DNA of 64,000 nucleotides from Sepiola atlantica. Lineage: Eukaryota > Mollusca > Cephalopoda > Sepiida > Sepiolidae. Positions 12,389 through 24,222 of this stretch are shown piece after piece; positions within the stretch are counted from its first letter, which is position 1; each line of letters begins with the position of its first letter. The DNA is taken from contig OY744532.1 in assembly GCA_963556195.1 (NCBI GenBank), positions 79,201,234-79,265,233 on the forward strand, read 5' to 3'. A program made the position numbers and the translations under genes. The notes beneath the pieces are model-generated. The model did no database searches and was not told the origin of the DNA. It was given only the letters and a program-made list of their open reading frames with translations.

Positions 12389-13019
12389 CCGTTAACTTGT
12401 GTAGGCAACTGACTAAAAAACAAATCTAAGTAACTGTATGTACACGGCGGAATTCAGGAAAAAGAGGTTTCGTTGTTGCAGAAATCATATGAGCAGAAAA
12501 ATATGAAATATTTTTTTAAAAATCAGAAGTGCATAATCAGGAAAAAGTTTGAACAGTGATAGCCACCGATACTACAACTACTACTACTTCTACTACTACT
12601 AATAGTAGTAGTAGTAGTAGTAGTCACAGTAATAAGTAGCTTATAGGCTTCTAAATCATCTTGGTAAAACTTCAGCAAATTTACCATAAAGTACAGTTGA
12701 AACTCTTAGTGTGTATTAGAAGTAAATGTTTTAAAGATTATTCTTATGACAAACTTGAAGAATACCTGTCCCAAGACTGGTAAAACAATATATAAAAACT
12801 ATATTTATTTAATGTATATATATATTATATACTAGAAGAATACCCGCTCAAAGTCGATTGCAATTAACTCACTGACCATAACAGTTTTACCCACCTTTTC
12901 TGTCCTCTTCCATGGAGTAAGATCAAGATATAATGACACTACACCTTATGTCTTGAATTCTTATTTCAATTTGGATAAAAAAAACGTATAATATGATTTA
13001 GATTCTAGTAAATGTCTAA
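12388..13019. other. Unassigned DNA with a triplet-repeat palindrome
   Basis: About 12570-12624 is (act/cta)n followed by (tag)n, which is self-complementary. The rest is AT-rich with no gene signal. Confidence 0.6.
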
Positions 13020-13456
13020 AATTTATCATTCAACCTGAAAAGATCTTAAGAAGAAACTGAAATTCAGGGAATCTTGTGTAATTTATGCCTAAAGACTATG
13101 GATCAAATTGAATGCAAATCTGAAAGATTCAAATTTTTACAACGAGAGGTTGTGTCCATATTATGCCCCCCAGGAACCTTTTTAAAATATAAAAAAACTG
13201 TAATCCGGGGAGAATTTATTAATTTATGTCTAATATCTATTGCTAATATTTCCCCAAAATTGGGGGTATCTGAATTTTCAGAAAGGCCATCACCCCTTTT
13301 ACACCCTTTTGTATAAACCTAAATTAAATGAAATATAACCTACATAACCAACCCTTACGCATAACTGTGTACCAACATTCATTATGATTGGTTTATTAGT
13401 TTAGGAGTTAATCCTGTACATACAACAATATAAACATATGCACATACCTTACTTTA
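13020..13456 (+). repeat. Dispersed repeat family D, copy 1
   Basis: Shares with 32690-33085 the blocks gaaattcaggga, tatctgaattttcaca/gaaagg, ccccttttac and a tail around atgattggtttattagttta. The 80-residue open frame inside (13074-13316) is not conserved in the other copy, so it is not taken as a gene. Confidence 0.7.
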
Positions 13457-14039
13457 TATAGGTTCAAATTATTCGTCGTAGACATACACTTCCGATACTT
13501 ATTTTATATAAACAATCTTCCTGAGAGCCGGTGTATTTTGATAATACATTTGAGGGACAAGAAGTTCTTTCAAGTTAGGAGATGAAGAACAAAAAAAGGT
13601 AAGATTGACCTACGTTGTTTTCGTACTGACGCCATGCCCAATAGCGACATTGTATAGCATCGTTCGCATCTCTCTGGCATTGTCCATAGATATCGCAGAA
13701 CGATGGCGCCAACCCAATAGAAGCTCTCGGCTATGTGCTCGCAAGCGAACATGAGTGCATGGATGGACAATGCTTCCATTCTAACAGACCCCCAGAAAAT
13801 TGGGCGGTGAGCCAGAATTTCGGACAGAAAACACTGCTAGCCGCTTTCAAACTGGAGCTGAAAAAGGCTTCGGAACTTTCAGACCTGGCTTATTTAAGTC
13901 AGATTATCTGAGACTTGCACGAGATTTACAGATCCTTTACATAATTCTTCGAATATTTTTAATTCTGTCTATTTCGCGTTTTTATGTTACATACTTTTTG
14001 TATGATTCAGTTCGGTTATTTTTATGTTTTAATAAACAT
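13457..14039. other. Unassigned DNA
   Basis: Slightly more GC-rich around 13610-13870 than its neighbours but without a recognised domain or exon. Confidence 0.5.
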
Positions 14040-15615
14040 TTAGGGCAATTTCGCCATATCGACATTTTGGGTTTTACGTTATATCAACACTTCGGGTAAT
14101 TTTGGCATATCAGTATTTCGACCTTTACGGCATATGAAAACTTTGGATTTTACTGCATATCGACAATCTCGGGAAATTTTCGAAATATTAACATTTCGCG
14201 TTTTACGACATGTGCACATAATTATATTTCGTGTAATTTAGGTATATCAATATTTCGTGTTATTTGAGGATATCAATAGTTCTAGTTTTACGACGTATGA
14301 CAATTTAGGGCTTTATTGCATATCATAATTTCGGGATTTACGATATATCACCATTTGGAGTAATTTAGATATATCGATACTTCGGGTTATTTTGGCATAT
14401 CAATATTTCAAGGGTTACTACATATTCAAATTTAGGGTTTTATGGCATATCAACATTTAGGGCGCCGTTCGACAGACCGGCATTTCAAGTTTTACACATA
14501 TCAACATTTCGGTTATTTTTAGTATATCAATACTTATTCTAATTCAGGCATATCAATATTTCGTGTAATTACAGAATATACAAATGTCGGGTCTTACAGA
14601 ATATCAACATTTCAAGTAATTTCGGCATATCAACATTTCGGGTTGTACAGCATATACACATTTCGGGTAATTTCGGCATATCAATTTTCCGCCTAACTAC
14701 GACATATTAATATTTATGGTTTTACAGAATATCAACATTTCAAGTAATTTCGGCATATCAACATTTCGAGTTGTACAGCATATACACATTTCGGGTAATT
14801 TCGGCATATCAATATTCCGCCTAACTACGACATATTAATATTTATGGTTTTACAGAATATCAACATTTCAAGTAATTTCGGCATATCAACATTTCGGGTT
14901 GTACAGCATATACACATTTCGGGTAATTTCGGCATATCAATATTCCGCCTAACTACGACATATTAATATTCATGGTTTTACAGAATATCAACATTTCGAA
15001 TAATTTCGGCATATCAACATTTCGGGTTGTACAGCATATACACATTTCGGGTAATTTCGGCATATCAATATTCCGCCTAACTACGACATATTAATATTCA
15101 TGGTTTTACAGAATATCAACATTTCAAGTAATTTCGGCATATCAACATTTTGGGTTGTACAGCATATACACATTTCGGGTAATTTCGGCATATCAATATT
15201 CCGCCTAACTACGACATATTAATATTCATGGTTTTACAGAATATCAACATTTCAAGTAATTTCGGCATATCAACATTTTGGGTTGTACAGCATATACATA
15301 TTTCGGGTAATTTCGACATATCAATATTCCGCCAAACTACGACATATTAATATTCATGGTTTTACAGAATATCAACATTTCAAGTAATTTCGGCATATCA
15401 ACATTTTGGGTTGTACAGCATATACACATTTCGGGTAATTTCGGCATATCAATATTCCGCCTAACTACGACATATTAATATTCATGGTTTTACAGAATAT
15501 CAACATTTCAAGTAATTTCGGCATATCAACATTTCAGGTTTTACAGCATACTAACGTTTCAAGTAATTCGGCATATAAACATTTTCGGTTTCCGACATAT
15601 AAACATTTTAGTCAA
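14040..15615. repeat. Satellite with 128-bp higher-order unit
   Basis: The basic module is about 25-26 bases, atatcaacatttcgggt followed by aatttcggc or a ttttacagc variant. In 14040-14560 modules are diverged and irregular. From about 14590 to 15540 five distinct modules form a 128-base unit: the landmark ggttttacagaatatc occurs at 14718, 14846, 14974, 15102, 15230, 15358 and 15486, always exactly 128 apart. Units differ by a few substitutions. The array decays again before 15615. It is non-coding. Confidence 0.97.
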
Positions 15616-16020
15616 TTAATTAATTAATTAATCAATTCAGATTAATTAAACCTACATTTCTCATTTCCTGAAAACTGTGTAGAAAAGTTCATTAACGTCC
15701 ACCTGCTACATATGTATAGGAAGAGGAGGCCACCGTTTGGTCTAGAGACACTATAGATACCCCTGTAAGGGTGCCTGCTAAGGGAGTCTATTGTAAAGCA
15801 AGAGTAGCGCAATCCCGACCCACCCTCCTGAACCAATATGATATGTATGTGTATAGTTTTTTGTTGTTGTTTTTACTGGCGATATAAGAATAGCTGTTTT
15901 CTTAGTATTTTCCCACTTCCTAAGCGGTAAAGAATATATCATTAAGTTGTCCTTTTTAATAGGATGTGTAATTATTTTTGATTTTATATATACATTGATT
16001 AATTATTTTTACGAACATAA
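15616..16020. other. Unassigned DNA
   Basis: Begins with a short (TTAA)n run at about 15617-15640. A moderately GC-rich block at 15690-15840 has no domain. Confidence 0.5.
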
Positions 16021-16043
16021 TTTATATGTACGTAATTTATATA

Positions 16044-16046
16044 TGC

Positions 16047-16086
<40 letters not shown>

Positions 16087-16145
16087 GTATATATAGTTTG
16101 TGTGGATTAAGGCTGAATGGCTCTATAATAATACAATAATACGTG

Positions 16146-16207
<62 letters not shown>

Positions 16208-16213
16208 TATATA
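16044..16213. repeat. (TA)n tracts, two
   Basis: TA tracts at about 16044-16095 (with tatg interruptions) and 16149-16213, separated by about 50 bases of unique sequence. Confidence 0.95.
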
Positions 16214-16339
16214 AATATTTATATATAATCGAAAACCACTTACCCGTAATTTAACTCTTGCACAAAATATTCAATAAAAATAAACTTAAGCTACATATTC
16301 TGCGGAAAATGAGAAATCATAATTAAAACACACAATAGC

Positions 16340-16910
16340 AAAATACAAAATGAGAATGGTAAAGAAAAATAAATGAGAATAGAAGAGAAAAATAAATGAG
16401 ATTAGTAGAGAAAAATAAATGAGAGTAGTAGAGAACAAATACATGAGAGTAGTAAAGAAAAATAAATGAGAATAGTAAAGAAAAATAAATGAGAATAGTA
16501 GAAAAAATAAATGAGAATAGTAAATAAAAATAAATGAAAGTAGTAGAAAAAATAAATGAGATAAGTAAATAAAAATAAATGAAAGTAGTACAAAAAATAA
16601 ATGAGAATAGTAAAGAAAAAATAAATGAGAGTAGTAGAAAAAATAAATGAGAGTAGTAGAGAAAAAATAAATGAGAGTAGTAGAGAACAAATAAATGAGA
16701 GTAGTAGAGAAAAAATAAATGAGAGTAGTAGAGAAAAAATAAATGAGAGTAGTAAAGAAAAAATAAATGAGAGTAGTGGAGAAAAAATAAATGAGAGTAG
16801 TGGAGAAAAATAAATGAGAGTAATAGAGAAAAAATAAATGCGAGTAGTAGAGAACAAATACATGAGAGTAGTAGAAAAAGTAAAGGAGAGTAGTAGAGAA
16901 TAACTAAAAT
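16340..16910. repeat. 24-bp minisatellite
   Basis: Tandem units of ataaatgagagtagtagaga plus four to five A, with lengths 22-24 and substitutions. The central part (16625-16810) is an in-frame 24-mer giving repeated INESSREK, but the flanking units shift frame and the other strand is equally open, so this is composition and not a gene. Confidence 0.93.
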
Positions 16911-17751
16911 GTGTGAAAAGTGAGTAGTATAGCTACAATAACAATAGGACTAAGAAGAACAAGTATTTAATCACTGGAAATAGCAATAACTTAAACCGTA
17001 ACAATAAACGCCGAATAAAATCAGCGTTAGCGAGCCATTGCTGGTTCTTCAAAGAAATCGGACGCGCGTCAATAATCGAATGGAAAATAGTATTATAGGC
17101 CAGTACATGTAGAATTGTAGACGACCCGTGTAGATTATGTCCGAATAAGAAATGTGAAATTCTAAACTTTAAAGACTCCCAAAGTCAATTAATCAGTAGA
17201 AGTAAAGTACCAAACAACTGTATATACATGATTAACTTTACTTCAGGATAACAATACATAGGAAAAATAAAATAAAATAAAATAATTAAATAAAAACGTA
17301 ACTAAACTAACCCGTCAAATAAAAAAAGACTATCCCAATCACGCACGTGTTAATTAAGGGTACTTATTAATTCGACACGTTCACAAAAGGGTGCGCCCCC
17401 TATACAAAACAGGACAAAGGAAGAGGAAATAAAAGTCATCCGAACCTTTTTGTAAGAGACACCCTACCATTGGCTTATATAAACATTTACCCGGATTAAG
17501 AATAACAATGAATCTGATTAATTAACTAGCTTAAGTAAACACCACGTATATATATATATATAAACACACACAGTAACCCGAATTTCATTAATTTTGTTAT
17601 GACGATACTGTATGGGGATGAAACGCTCCGTGTAGCTTTATTGCCATAAATATATTTTCATAACTTACGTATTGAGCACTGATGAAGTAAATACTGAAAA
17701 TTGACGCGTAATATACAATATCTCCTTATAACATTTGATGTGGAGGCATGA

Positions 17752-17757
<6 letters not shown>
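16911..17757. other. Unassigned DNA
   Basis: A/T-rich with a short (ta)n at 17548-17562 and an (aataa)n run near 17265-17290. No gene seen. Confidence 0.5.

Positions 17758-17828
<71 letters not shown>
17758..17828. repeat. (AT)n microsatellite
   Basis: Pure alternating AT, about 70 bases. Confidence 0.97.
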
Positions 17829-17836
<8 letters not shown>

Positions 17837-17844
17837 TTATGAAA

Positions 17845-17960
17845 GTAAATATTAATTATCTTTACCTACAAACATCGATGTTTCATGCAGGGGATGTCAA
17901 TTCCCGTTGGTCGGAGGGCACGAACCCGGTTTATCTATATTTCTCTATATATAGATAAAC
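17845..17960 (+). repeat. SINE-like copy (family S3)
   Basis: Shares gtaaatattaatt, catcgatgttt.atgc, the block ggatg.caattcccgt and a B-box-like ggcacgaacccggtt with 61815-61960 and 62165-62290. It ends in a hairpin, gtttatctatat against atatatagataaac. All three copies lie close to a simple-repeat tract. The tRNA-like head is degenerate. Confidence 0.5.
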
Positions 17961-17989
17961 TTATATACGCATTAGAACAGATTAGGCCA

Positions 17990-18170
17990 GTTGACGAGCG
18001 TTTCATATTTAATAGATATCTCGGGGCTGCAAGATCAACGTAATATTAAATTGTTCTCAAAAGTCGACAGACCGATTGAAATTGGCCAGCAAAGTAAATC
18101 AAAAAAATTTAAACTTAACTTTTTACAAAGTCGTAACTATCATGGCAATTTTCCGATAAACTGACACCAA
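17990..18170. repeat. Long inverted repeat, left arm
   Basis: Imperfect reverse complement of about 18885-19075: shared blocks taatattaaattgttctcaa, aacttaactttttacaa, gtcgtaactatc. The arms enclose about 715 bases without coding potential. This could be a non-autonomous DNA transposon with long terminal inverted repeats or two inverted copies of one repeat. Confidence 0.7.
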
Positions 18171-18884
18171 CACCTACCCCCGCCCATACACATTAGAAGT
18201 GACGCAAGCAAAAATTACATACACGCTAACAATTAAGATTTTCTTACCCTCCCTTTACCATTGCTCGCCAAAATATTTCGAATTCCAGTCAAGCTAAATT
18301 TATGCACTCATTTTTCCGACGACCAAACATGGATAGATATCCAACCTCTCACACATACATCTCATTTTATATAAAATGTTTACATACACAGGTTATAGAG
18401 AAGCAATTTGCCGTAGTTCACACACATATTTACTCAATTACATATTCAAATATACCAATGGAATTAATATAAGTATATGTAAGTTTAAGGATAAATCTAT
18501 CCGTAATTGCAGACTTGCTTAAACTAATTTGACTTTGAATTATATTTAACTCAGACGCGTTCAATAAAATATACAATTAATGTTAATTAAACACATTGAT
18601 TTCATACTAAAGATGAATAATAAATAAATATTTTTATAATCACAATTCTGTAAAAATGATATATATAATACACATGCATAAAAACATATCACACATACTG
18701 CAGTTGGTTCACACATCAAAATAAGTCGTACACTGTGAAAAAGCTAATTACTTTCCATTTACTTGCGAATTTAAGTAGAATATGTCAAGCCGGTATTATC
18801 CCGTATCTTACTCATTAATAGTAATGAAATTATTAGCCCAATTACTAACTATAGTCTAATTACGGAATTCTACATTTCACAAAA
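18171..18884. other. Spacer between long inverted repeats
   Basis: AT-rich, no transposase or other protein, no RNA gene. Confidence 0.5.
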
Positions 18885-19075
18885 CTTTTCAATGTTGGTC
18901 GGGAAATTGACACGATAGTTACGACCTTGTAAAAAGTTAATTTAGAAAAAAAAACAAGTTAATTTTATTTGCTCGCTAATTCCATTCGGTCTGTTTTCTG
19001 TTGAGAACAATTTAATATTATGTTTATATTGCAGCTTCGACGATATGTATTAACATTGGTACGCTGGTAAACTCG
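18885..19075. repeat. Long inverted repeat, right arm
   Basis: Partner of 17990-18170. Its outer end runs into a tRNA-like block with a B-box, gcgttcgaatctc, at about 19075-19087, so a SINE may sit at or form this end. Confidence 0.7.
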
Positions 19076-19164
19076 CGTTCGAATCTCGACATAAAATTAT
19101 TTTGATAAAGCTCTACTTTGTATTGAGCACTTTTGAAAAAGTATAAGTCCTAATTTTATTTGAT

Positions 19165-19199
19165 GACCTTGATTAATTAATTATTTAATTAATTAATTA

Positions 19200-19236
<37 letters not shown>
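19165..19236. repeat. (TTAA)n then (TA)n tract
   Basis: Tetranucleotide ttaa repeats to about 19203, then TA. Confidence 0.95.
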
Positions 19237-19239
<3 letters not shown>

Positions 19240-19242
19240 TGT

Positions 19243-19280
19243 CTGAGGATGTTGGCTCTTAAAAAAAGGGCAACTGAAAC
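19243..19280 (+). ncRNA. Hammerhead-like look-alike
   Basis: CTGAGGA (19243-19249), a hairpin of gttggctctt against aagggcaac, then GAAAC (19276-19280). T opposes T at the base of stem II, and I could not find convincing stem I pairing. Reported as a degenerate member of the motif class only. Confidence 0.2.
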
Positions 19281-19327
19281 ATGTATGCACATATGTAACG
19301 AAAAATGTTTGTATGAATATAAATGTA

Positions 19328-19330
<3 letters not shown>

Positions 19331-19369
<39 letters not shown>
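19331..19369. repeat. (TA)n microsatellite
   Basis: Pure TA tract. Confidence 0.96.
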
Positions 19370-19372
<3 letters not shown>

Positions 19373-19548
19373 TTTATCTCGGCATTGTTTCCAATTGTCC
19401 TGGAATTTTCCTTGCCTCTGGAATCAGGAAGTGCCGACTAAGAAGTATCACGGTTAGAGATTGCGCAACCTCACCCCACTATTAAACGCACAGGTACACT
19501 CATAAGGAATATTCATTGTTTTTCGAGACTAAACGGATACCATCATTC

Positions 19549-19553
<5 letters not shown>

Positions 19554-19640
<87 letters not shown>

Positions 19641-19650
19641 ATATATATAT
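19554..19650. repeat. (AT)n microsatellite, interrupted
   Basis: TA with tgaatat and tccatat interruptions; it borders repeat C copy 1. Confidence 0.95.
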
Positions 19651-19654
19651 TTTT

Positions 19655-20125
19655 TCTACTTTTTTGTTTAAGTTTACTTCAGTTGAAGTTCTCAGAAACA
19701 AATGGGCCCCTTTCTGGGGCTTAAACTTAATCTCTCTATTGAATACATAGTTATTCGAATATTTTCCTTCATTTCTCAAACGCTAAGTTAGTAAATAAGT
19801 TAAGAACATTATTTTCCCTCTCCTCACGTTACCAGTTAACTATGTTTCTTGTATTCTCTTGGTCTTACCCGATTCCAGGGCAAGGATTCATCATCTAGTC
19901 TGGTGGAGAATCCAGCTAAGTGTTGTTACTTGAGGTAACATCACTATAAGGTGCACTACAATTCGTATGAGCAGGTGTATAGTTTTGCTGAGGGGCTTAT
20001 TTGTGCTGCGAATACTATGTTATTCTGAATTTTTGGTCAGGGTTTACTTGTAGGGTGAAGTATAATCGTGTCCAGTTGTCCTGACAAACCCTTGTACAGA
20101 GAGACCGAAGACAGTTTAGATTAGT
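19655..20125 (+). repeat. Dispersed repeat family C, copy 1
   Basis: Starts acttcagttgaagttctca and continues through gattccaggg and tctggtggag, then a palindromic gttgttacttgaggtaacat. Related copies at 26213-26600 (plus), 29690-30130 (minus) and a partial one at 24590-24750 (minus). Its distal part includes cctgacaaacccttgtacag, which also appears in the 29690 copy. Non-coding; class unknown. Confidence 0.85.
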
Positions 20126-20323
20126 GTCTAGTAGGTAATTCAAACTGTGTGTCTGTTGTATGGCCTTCTCTTGGATTATGATAATTTATGAAGATTACAT
20201 ATGTTTAGCTCTTTGGCACGGAATATTGAGCTACCGGTGTTTGTAAGCTTATTATTATTGATTTTGTGGTTAATTCAAAGAAAGTTCGCTAATTAGTCTA
20301 ATTAGAAAGTGTATTTGCATTGC

Positions 20324-20324
<1 letters not shown>

Positions 20325-20381
<57 letters not shown>
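20325..20381. repeat. (TA)n microsatellite
   Basis: Pure TA tract. Confidence 0.97.
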
Positions 20382-20384
<3 letters not shown>

Positions 20385-20727
20385 AACAATATTAACTAAT
20401 TTTTAATATGTTTTTACTTACGTACGACATTGTTTCTAGCTTTTGGCAACATAAGGGAAATAACAATCTCAGACGGTCATAGGGCGCAAACCCCGTTCAC
20501 AGATACACCATGAATCTGTAGGCATTCACCTAGTCCAATTAGGCCAAGAGATATTACCACGTAATAGCGGAGAAATTTTGTGATATTTATACTGAAACCA
20601 GCGAGTATATACCCCTAAACATTCGATAGTACTCAACGACTGAGTCGGAGCATCTCACTGAAGCTTTTAAGTGAATCTTTATTTTTAATCTTTCCGGCAG
20701 TGCTCATCTTTCAATTTTACATGGAAA

Positions 20728-20730
<3 letters not shown>
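20382..20730. other. Unassigned, partly SINE-like
   Basis: The block gggcgcaaaccccgttcaca near 20483-20502 resembles the tail of the S3 SINE-like copies but lacks a clear B-box. Nothing else recognised. Confidence 0.3.

Positions 20731-20768
<38 letters not shown>
20731..20768. repeat. (TA)n microsatellite
   Basis: Pure TA tract at the edge of the S6 repeats. Confidence 0.96.
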
Positions 20769-20771
<3 letters not shown>

Positions 20772-21290
20772 AACCACATAATACTGTGTCGCTGTATCAC
20801 ATCTCTACAGTGATCAAATTGTCAACCATCTAGTTGATAGCTCTATGCGGAAGCTCAACGGGAGAAGCGCTCGTAGATTATATCTACAATATTTATGTAA
20901 ACACTGGCCGTAGCTTCAACGTACTCAATTTGTTTATTTACAAAGAGCTTTGCATTACGCTAAGAAGTAGCGGGAGAAATCACTTAATGACAGTGATTTA
21001 CCTGAGAAGGGTGACTTTGACAGTCATCTGCAGACAGACTGTTTCGCTGTATCATAGCTCTTTATTTGGGTTAGACTAGCACCTCTCCCAAACCTTTCAA
21101 CCACCTAGTTGATAGTCGTCCGCTGTATCCCTTACCCCAACGGAAGAAGCGTTCATAAATGATATCTACAATGTCTATTTATATAAACACTGACCGCAGC
21201 TTCACCGAGCTCAATTTGTCTATTTAAAAAGAGCCTTGCATTGCGTTAAGAAAGAGCAAGAACCACTTTACTCTTAAAAAAATATAAACC
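20769..21290 (-). repeat. Two tandem SINE-like copies (family S6)
   Basis: Two direct units (about 20769-21050 and 21040-21290) share cgctgtatc, caac.atctagttgatag, gaagcg.tc, tctacaat.t..tatttata and a block with agagc.ttgcatt.cg. Both are inverted relative to the copy at 52935-53195, which has an intact B-box. The units here have decayed B-boxes. Confidence 0.65.
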
Positions 21291-21959
21291 ATCTTCTTTA
21301 TTTATTTCATATTAATCTTTACGGCCCACTATAGTTTATTTTTGTTTACTTTATTTACTTTTTAAAAACTTATTCGTCTTCTTTTTCTTCTTTGCGTATC
21401 TTTAAGCTTATTCTTACTATAGATTCCATTCTTGCTTCTTCTGCCTCTTCCACACCCACTGGTATTACTAAAACATTTTCATCACCATTTCTGATGTTGA
21501 TCCCCATGACCTTCAGTTTTATTTTTTCTGCCCCACGCCCGAACAACCGACCAACACTTCTTCCTTTCCGCCCGTCCGATTCCACACAGTCGAATACCCC
21601 CCCCCATCAATAAAAGTATACGTTTCCTTCAAATTCTGTGTATCGTAATAAGCAACAATACGCTTCTATGGCGAAACGAATCGTCGTGGCCAGTAGACGT
21701 GTCCGGAGATCAGATGTCTTATTATGTTTTCAGCTTGATCTATTTCGTCTTTGTGCCAGAGGACATTGGCAGATGGAGAACGAAAGTGTTAATAAAGAAA
21801 AAGAAAAACGGAAGAAAAATATAACACATACAAATACGAAGAAACAGCAGAAAAACGGTGGAAATCAAGTCGCGCCACTTTTGAATGGTTCCAAGAATGT
21901 CTGCTTTTACAAAAGAGAACACGATTAATAACCGTCCGTTTTCATTCAACTAGGATTAT
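21291..21959. other. Unassigned DNA
   Basis: A 71-residue minus-strand frame (21370-21585) reads as an acidic, Glu/Lys-rich chain containing NVLVIPVGVEEAEEAR, but no splice sites or homology support it. C-rich run at 21597-21605. Confidence 0.4.
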
Positions 21960-21962
21960 CGT

Positions 21963-21998
<36 letters not shown>

Positions 21999-22380
21999 AC
22001 CTATTACTATTACTACACCACTACTGCTACTAAAACTCGTTCTACTACATCCCGACTGCTACTATATCTACTACTCCGTCTCCTCCTTCTATTTTTCATC
22101 CTAATAGTGCTACAACCACTAGATATTACTATTACTCCCTCTACTACTACTACAGTTACTACTATAACTCCTGCTAATACTCTTCCTACTACTGCTAAAC
22201 CCTTAACTATAGCTACAAATCTTCCTCCATCTGATCTTCCTACTAAAACTACTACTACAACAACTAATTCCCCCCTGCTTCTCCTACTACTTATTTTTAT
22301 TCCATGATACTACAACAACTAGAAATACCACCACTACTCTTACTACTACAACTACTACTAAAACTCCTCCTCTTAATTTA
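21960..22380. repeat. (ACT)n triplet-rich tract
   Basis: Nine or more perfect act units at the start, then several hundred bases of degenerate act/cta/cct triplets. The Thr-rich frame at 22107-22307 is a by-product. Confidence 0.9.
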
Positions 22381-23699
22381 TGTTCAATAACTCGTCCTTT
22401 CCCTCGTCGTGTTACATGCCTTTCTGAATCCTTTTTCAATATTATTTATGAAATAATTTTAATTCATACCATCATAGTTAGAAAGTACGCTTCATGCATC
22501 TACAAAATTGATCCTCGTTGTACTAGTGCCAATCGTCATGGTTCGTCCACAAAATTTCAGCGAATGTCTTTTCTAGTCATAAAATACAAATTAAAATAAA
22601 AAAATAATAATAATAAACAAAAGTAAACATTTTTTAGGTATTAGTCACGTGCAACGTTATCTAGCATATTTTAAACAGTAATATATTTTTTTATTGAATG
22701 AAGAACAACAAATAACAGTTAATAAAAAAAATGTATTTTTTAGAAATATGCAAATATCAGGTAGTTCATCAAGTGTCCTGCTGGTTTTGCAGGCCGAGAG
22801 CAGGCGCATAGCGTTCCCACAAATAGTGGCGATTAAGATGTACTCATAAAGTCAAATAAATAGCCTCCGGTATGGGAGGTCATTAACAGAGCAAGGCTGC
22901 CGAGGAAGTCCCGCGTGACAGGGTCTATCGTTCCACTCATCTCCATAGCAATCATTTGGAACACAAATCTATCGGGAAAACCGGCGTATTTTCATCGCTT
23001 TCGGTCTTCTGTTTGGCGTGGATATAAGTAAAAAAAAAAAAATAATATCCCTATTGTAATACTTAGACACAGAAATGTGCTAAATTCTTGTTTTTCCAGT
23101 GTTACTTCTATTTTCGTAGGGCCGTTTATTTTTAGATAAGACCCATTGGTGGATTGTAGGTATATCTTATTTCTCACTAACTTAGTTTTTGGTTCAGTTC
23201 TCTATGCACTCTACTATGGACTAGTGAGGCTTCGATTCTCATATCAACGAAGGCCGTATGACTTTTGTTCCCTCGTCTAATATTCATTGAGTTTGGAGAT
23301 CCCATTTTTCCAGTCTAGTTAGGGTTTCATATTGTCCATCCGTTAGTCGAACTAATTTCGAACGGATCCTCACCATTTCCGAGACATCTCCAACTGTATT
23401 AGCTATCTAAGTATCCCAGAGTATAAGCATTATACCGTACGACCCACACCTCGTCGACGTGTTTCGTTTCTACTTATGCGGGTTCTGCAATTCTTCTCTG
23501 TCCTAGAGAATGTTCTATGCGACCATAATTAAATACCATGGATTCGGTATTCCTATCTGTTGAATGGCGTACAAGTGATCCCTAGCACTTAATTTGAATT
23601 ATTTCCGTGCTAAATCGTACGCTTTGTCTAGATTGTCCGGTTGGTTTCTAAGTATAGCCAATTTTACCTCCAGATCCTGAATTCACTCTACAAAGAAAA
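22381..23699. other. Unassigned DNA
   Basis: A more GC-balanced block at 22780-22980 stands out from the AT-rich surroundings but has no recognised gene or RNA. No repeat partner seen in the window. Confidence 0.5.
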
Positions 23700-23714
23700 C
23701 ATTGATCGTTCTAT

Positions 23715-24002
23715 AAAAGAGAGAAAGAGAAAGAGAGAGAGAGAGAGAGAGAGCGAGGGGGGGAGGGGCAGTCGCAAAGAGAGACAGGCCGAGAGAAAGA
23801 GAAAGAGAGTCGGGTGAGAGTTAGAAAAGGGGAACTCAATGGGAGAAGTAAAGAAAGAGGAGTTGGAGGGAGATGTAGAGATAGCAAGGAAAGTTGGAGA
23901 AAGCTGGTAGAGCGAGTGAAGAGAACTCGGAGAGAGATATAGAAAAAAAGTGATGACAAAAGAGGTAAAAGACGAAAAAGAAAAGATAGATATAGAAAGC
24001 AA

Positions 24003-24056
<54 letters not shown>

Positions 24057-24060
24057 GAGA
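23715..24060. repeat. (GA)n-rich purine tract
   Basis: Long purine stretch on the plus strand with pure (ga)n at about 23733-23752 and 24015-24060. Minus-strand Ser/Leu frames are composition artefacts. Confidence 0.93.
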
Positions 24061-24068
24061 GGTGGGGA

Positions 24069-24174
24069 AATGTTTAGCAGAGATAGAGTTTAAAAAGGGA
24101 AGTCACAGGGTCAGATAAATAAAAAAAACAGGGGATAGTCGGAGATAGAGATAGAGAGGGTCGCAGCGAAAGGT

Positions 24175-24222
<48 letters not shown>

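Noticed and set aside
14560..15540. CRISPR-like array from regularly spaced short repeats
   Set aside because: The sequences between the short repeats are themselves repeated every 128 bases, so there are no spacers.
16286..16863. Overlapping open frames on both strands with repeated INESSREK or LSFIF motifs
   Set aside because: Generated by the 24-bp minisatellite; frames break where unit length changes.
21370..21585. 71-residue acidic minus-strand frame as a host gene
   Set aside because: Protein-like composition but no splice sites, domain or repeat-free context that would support it.
22107..22307. Threonine-rich open frame
   Set aside because: A translation of degenerate ACT triplets.
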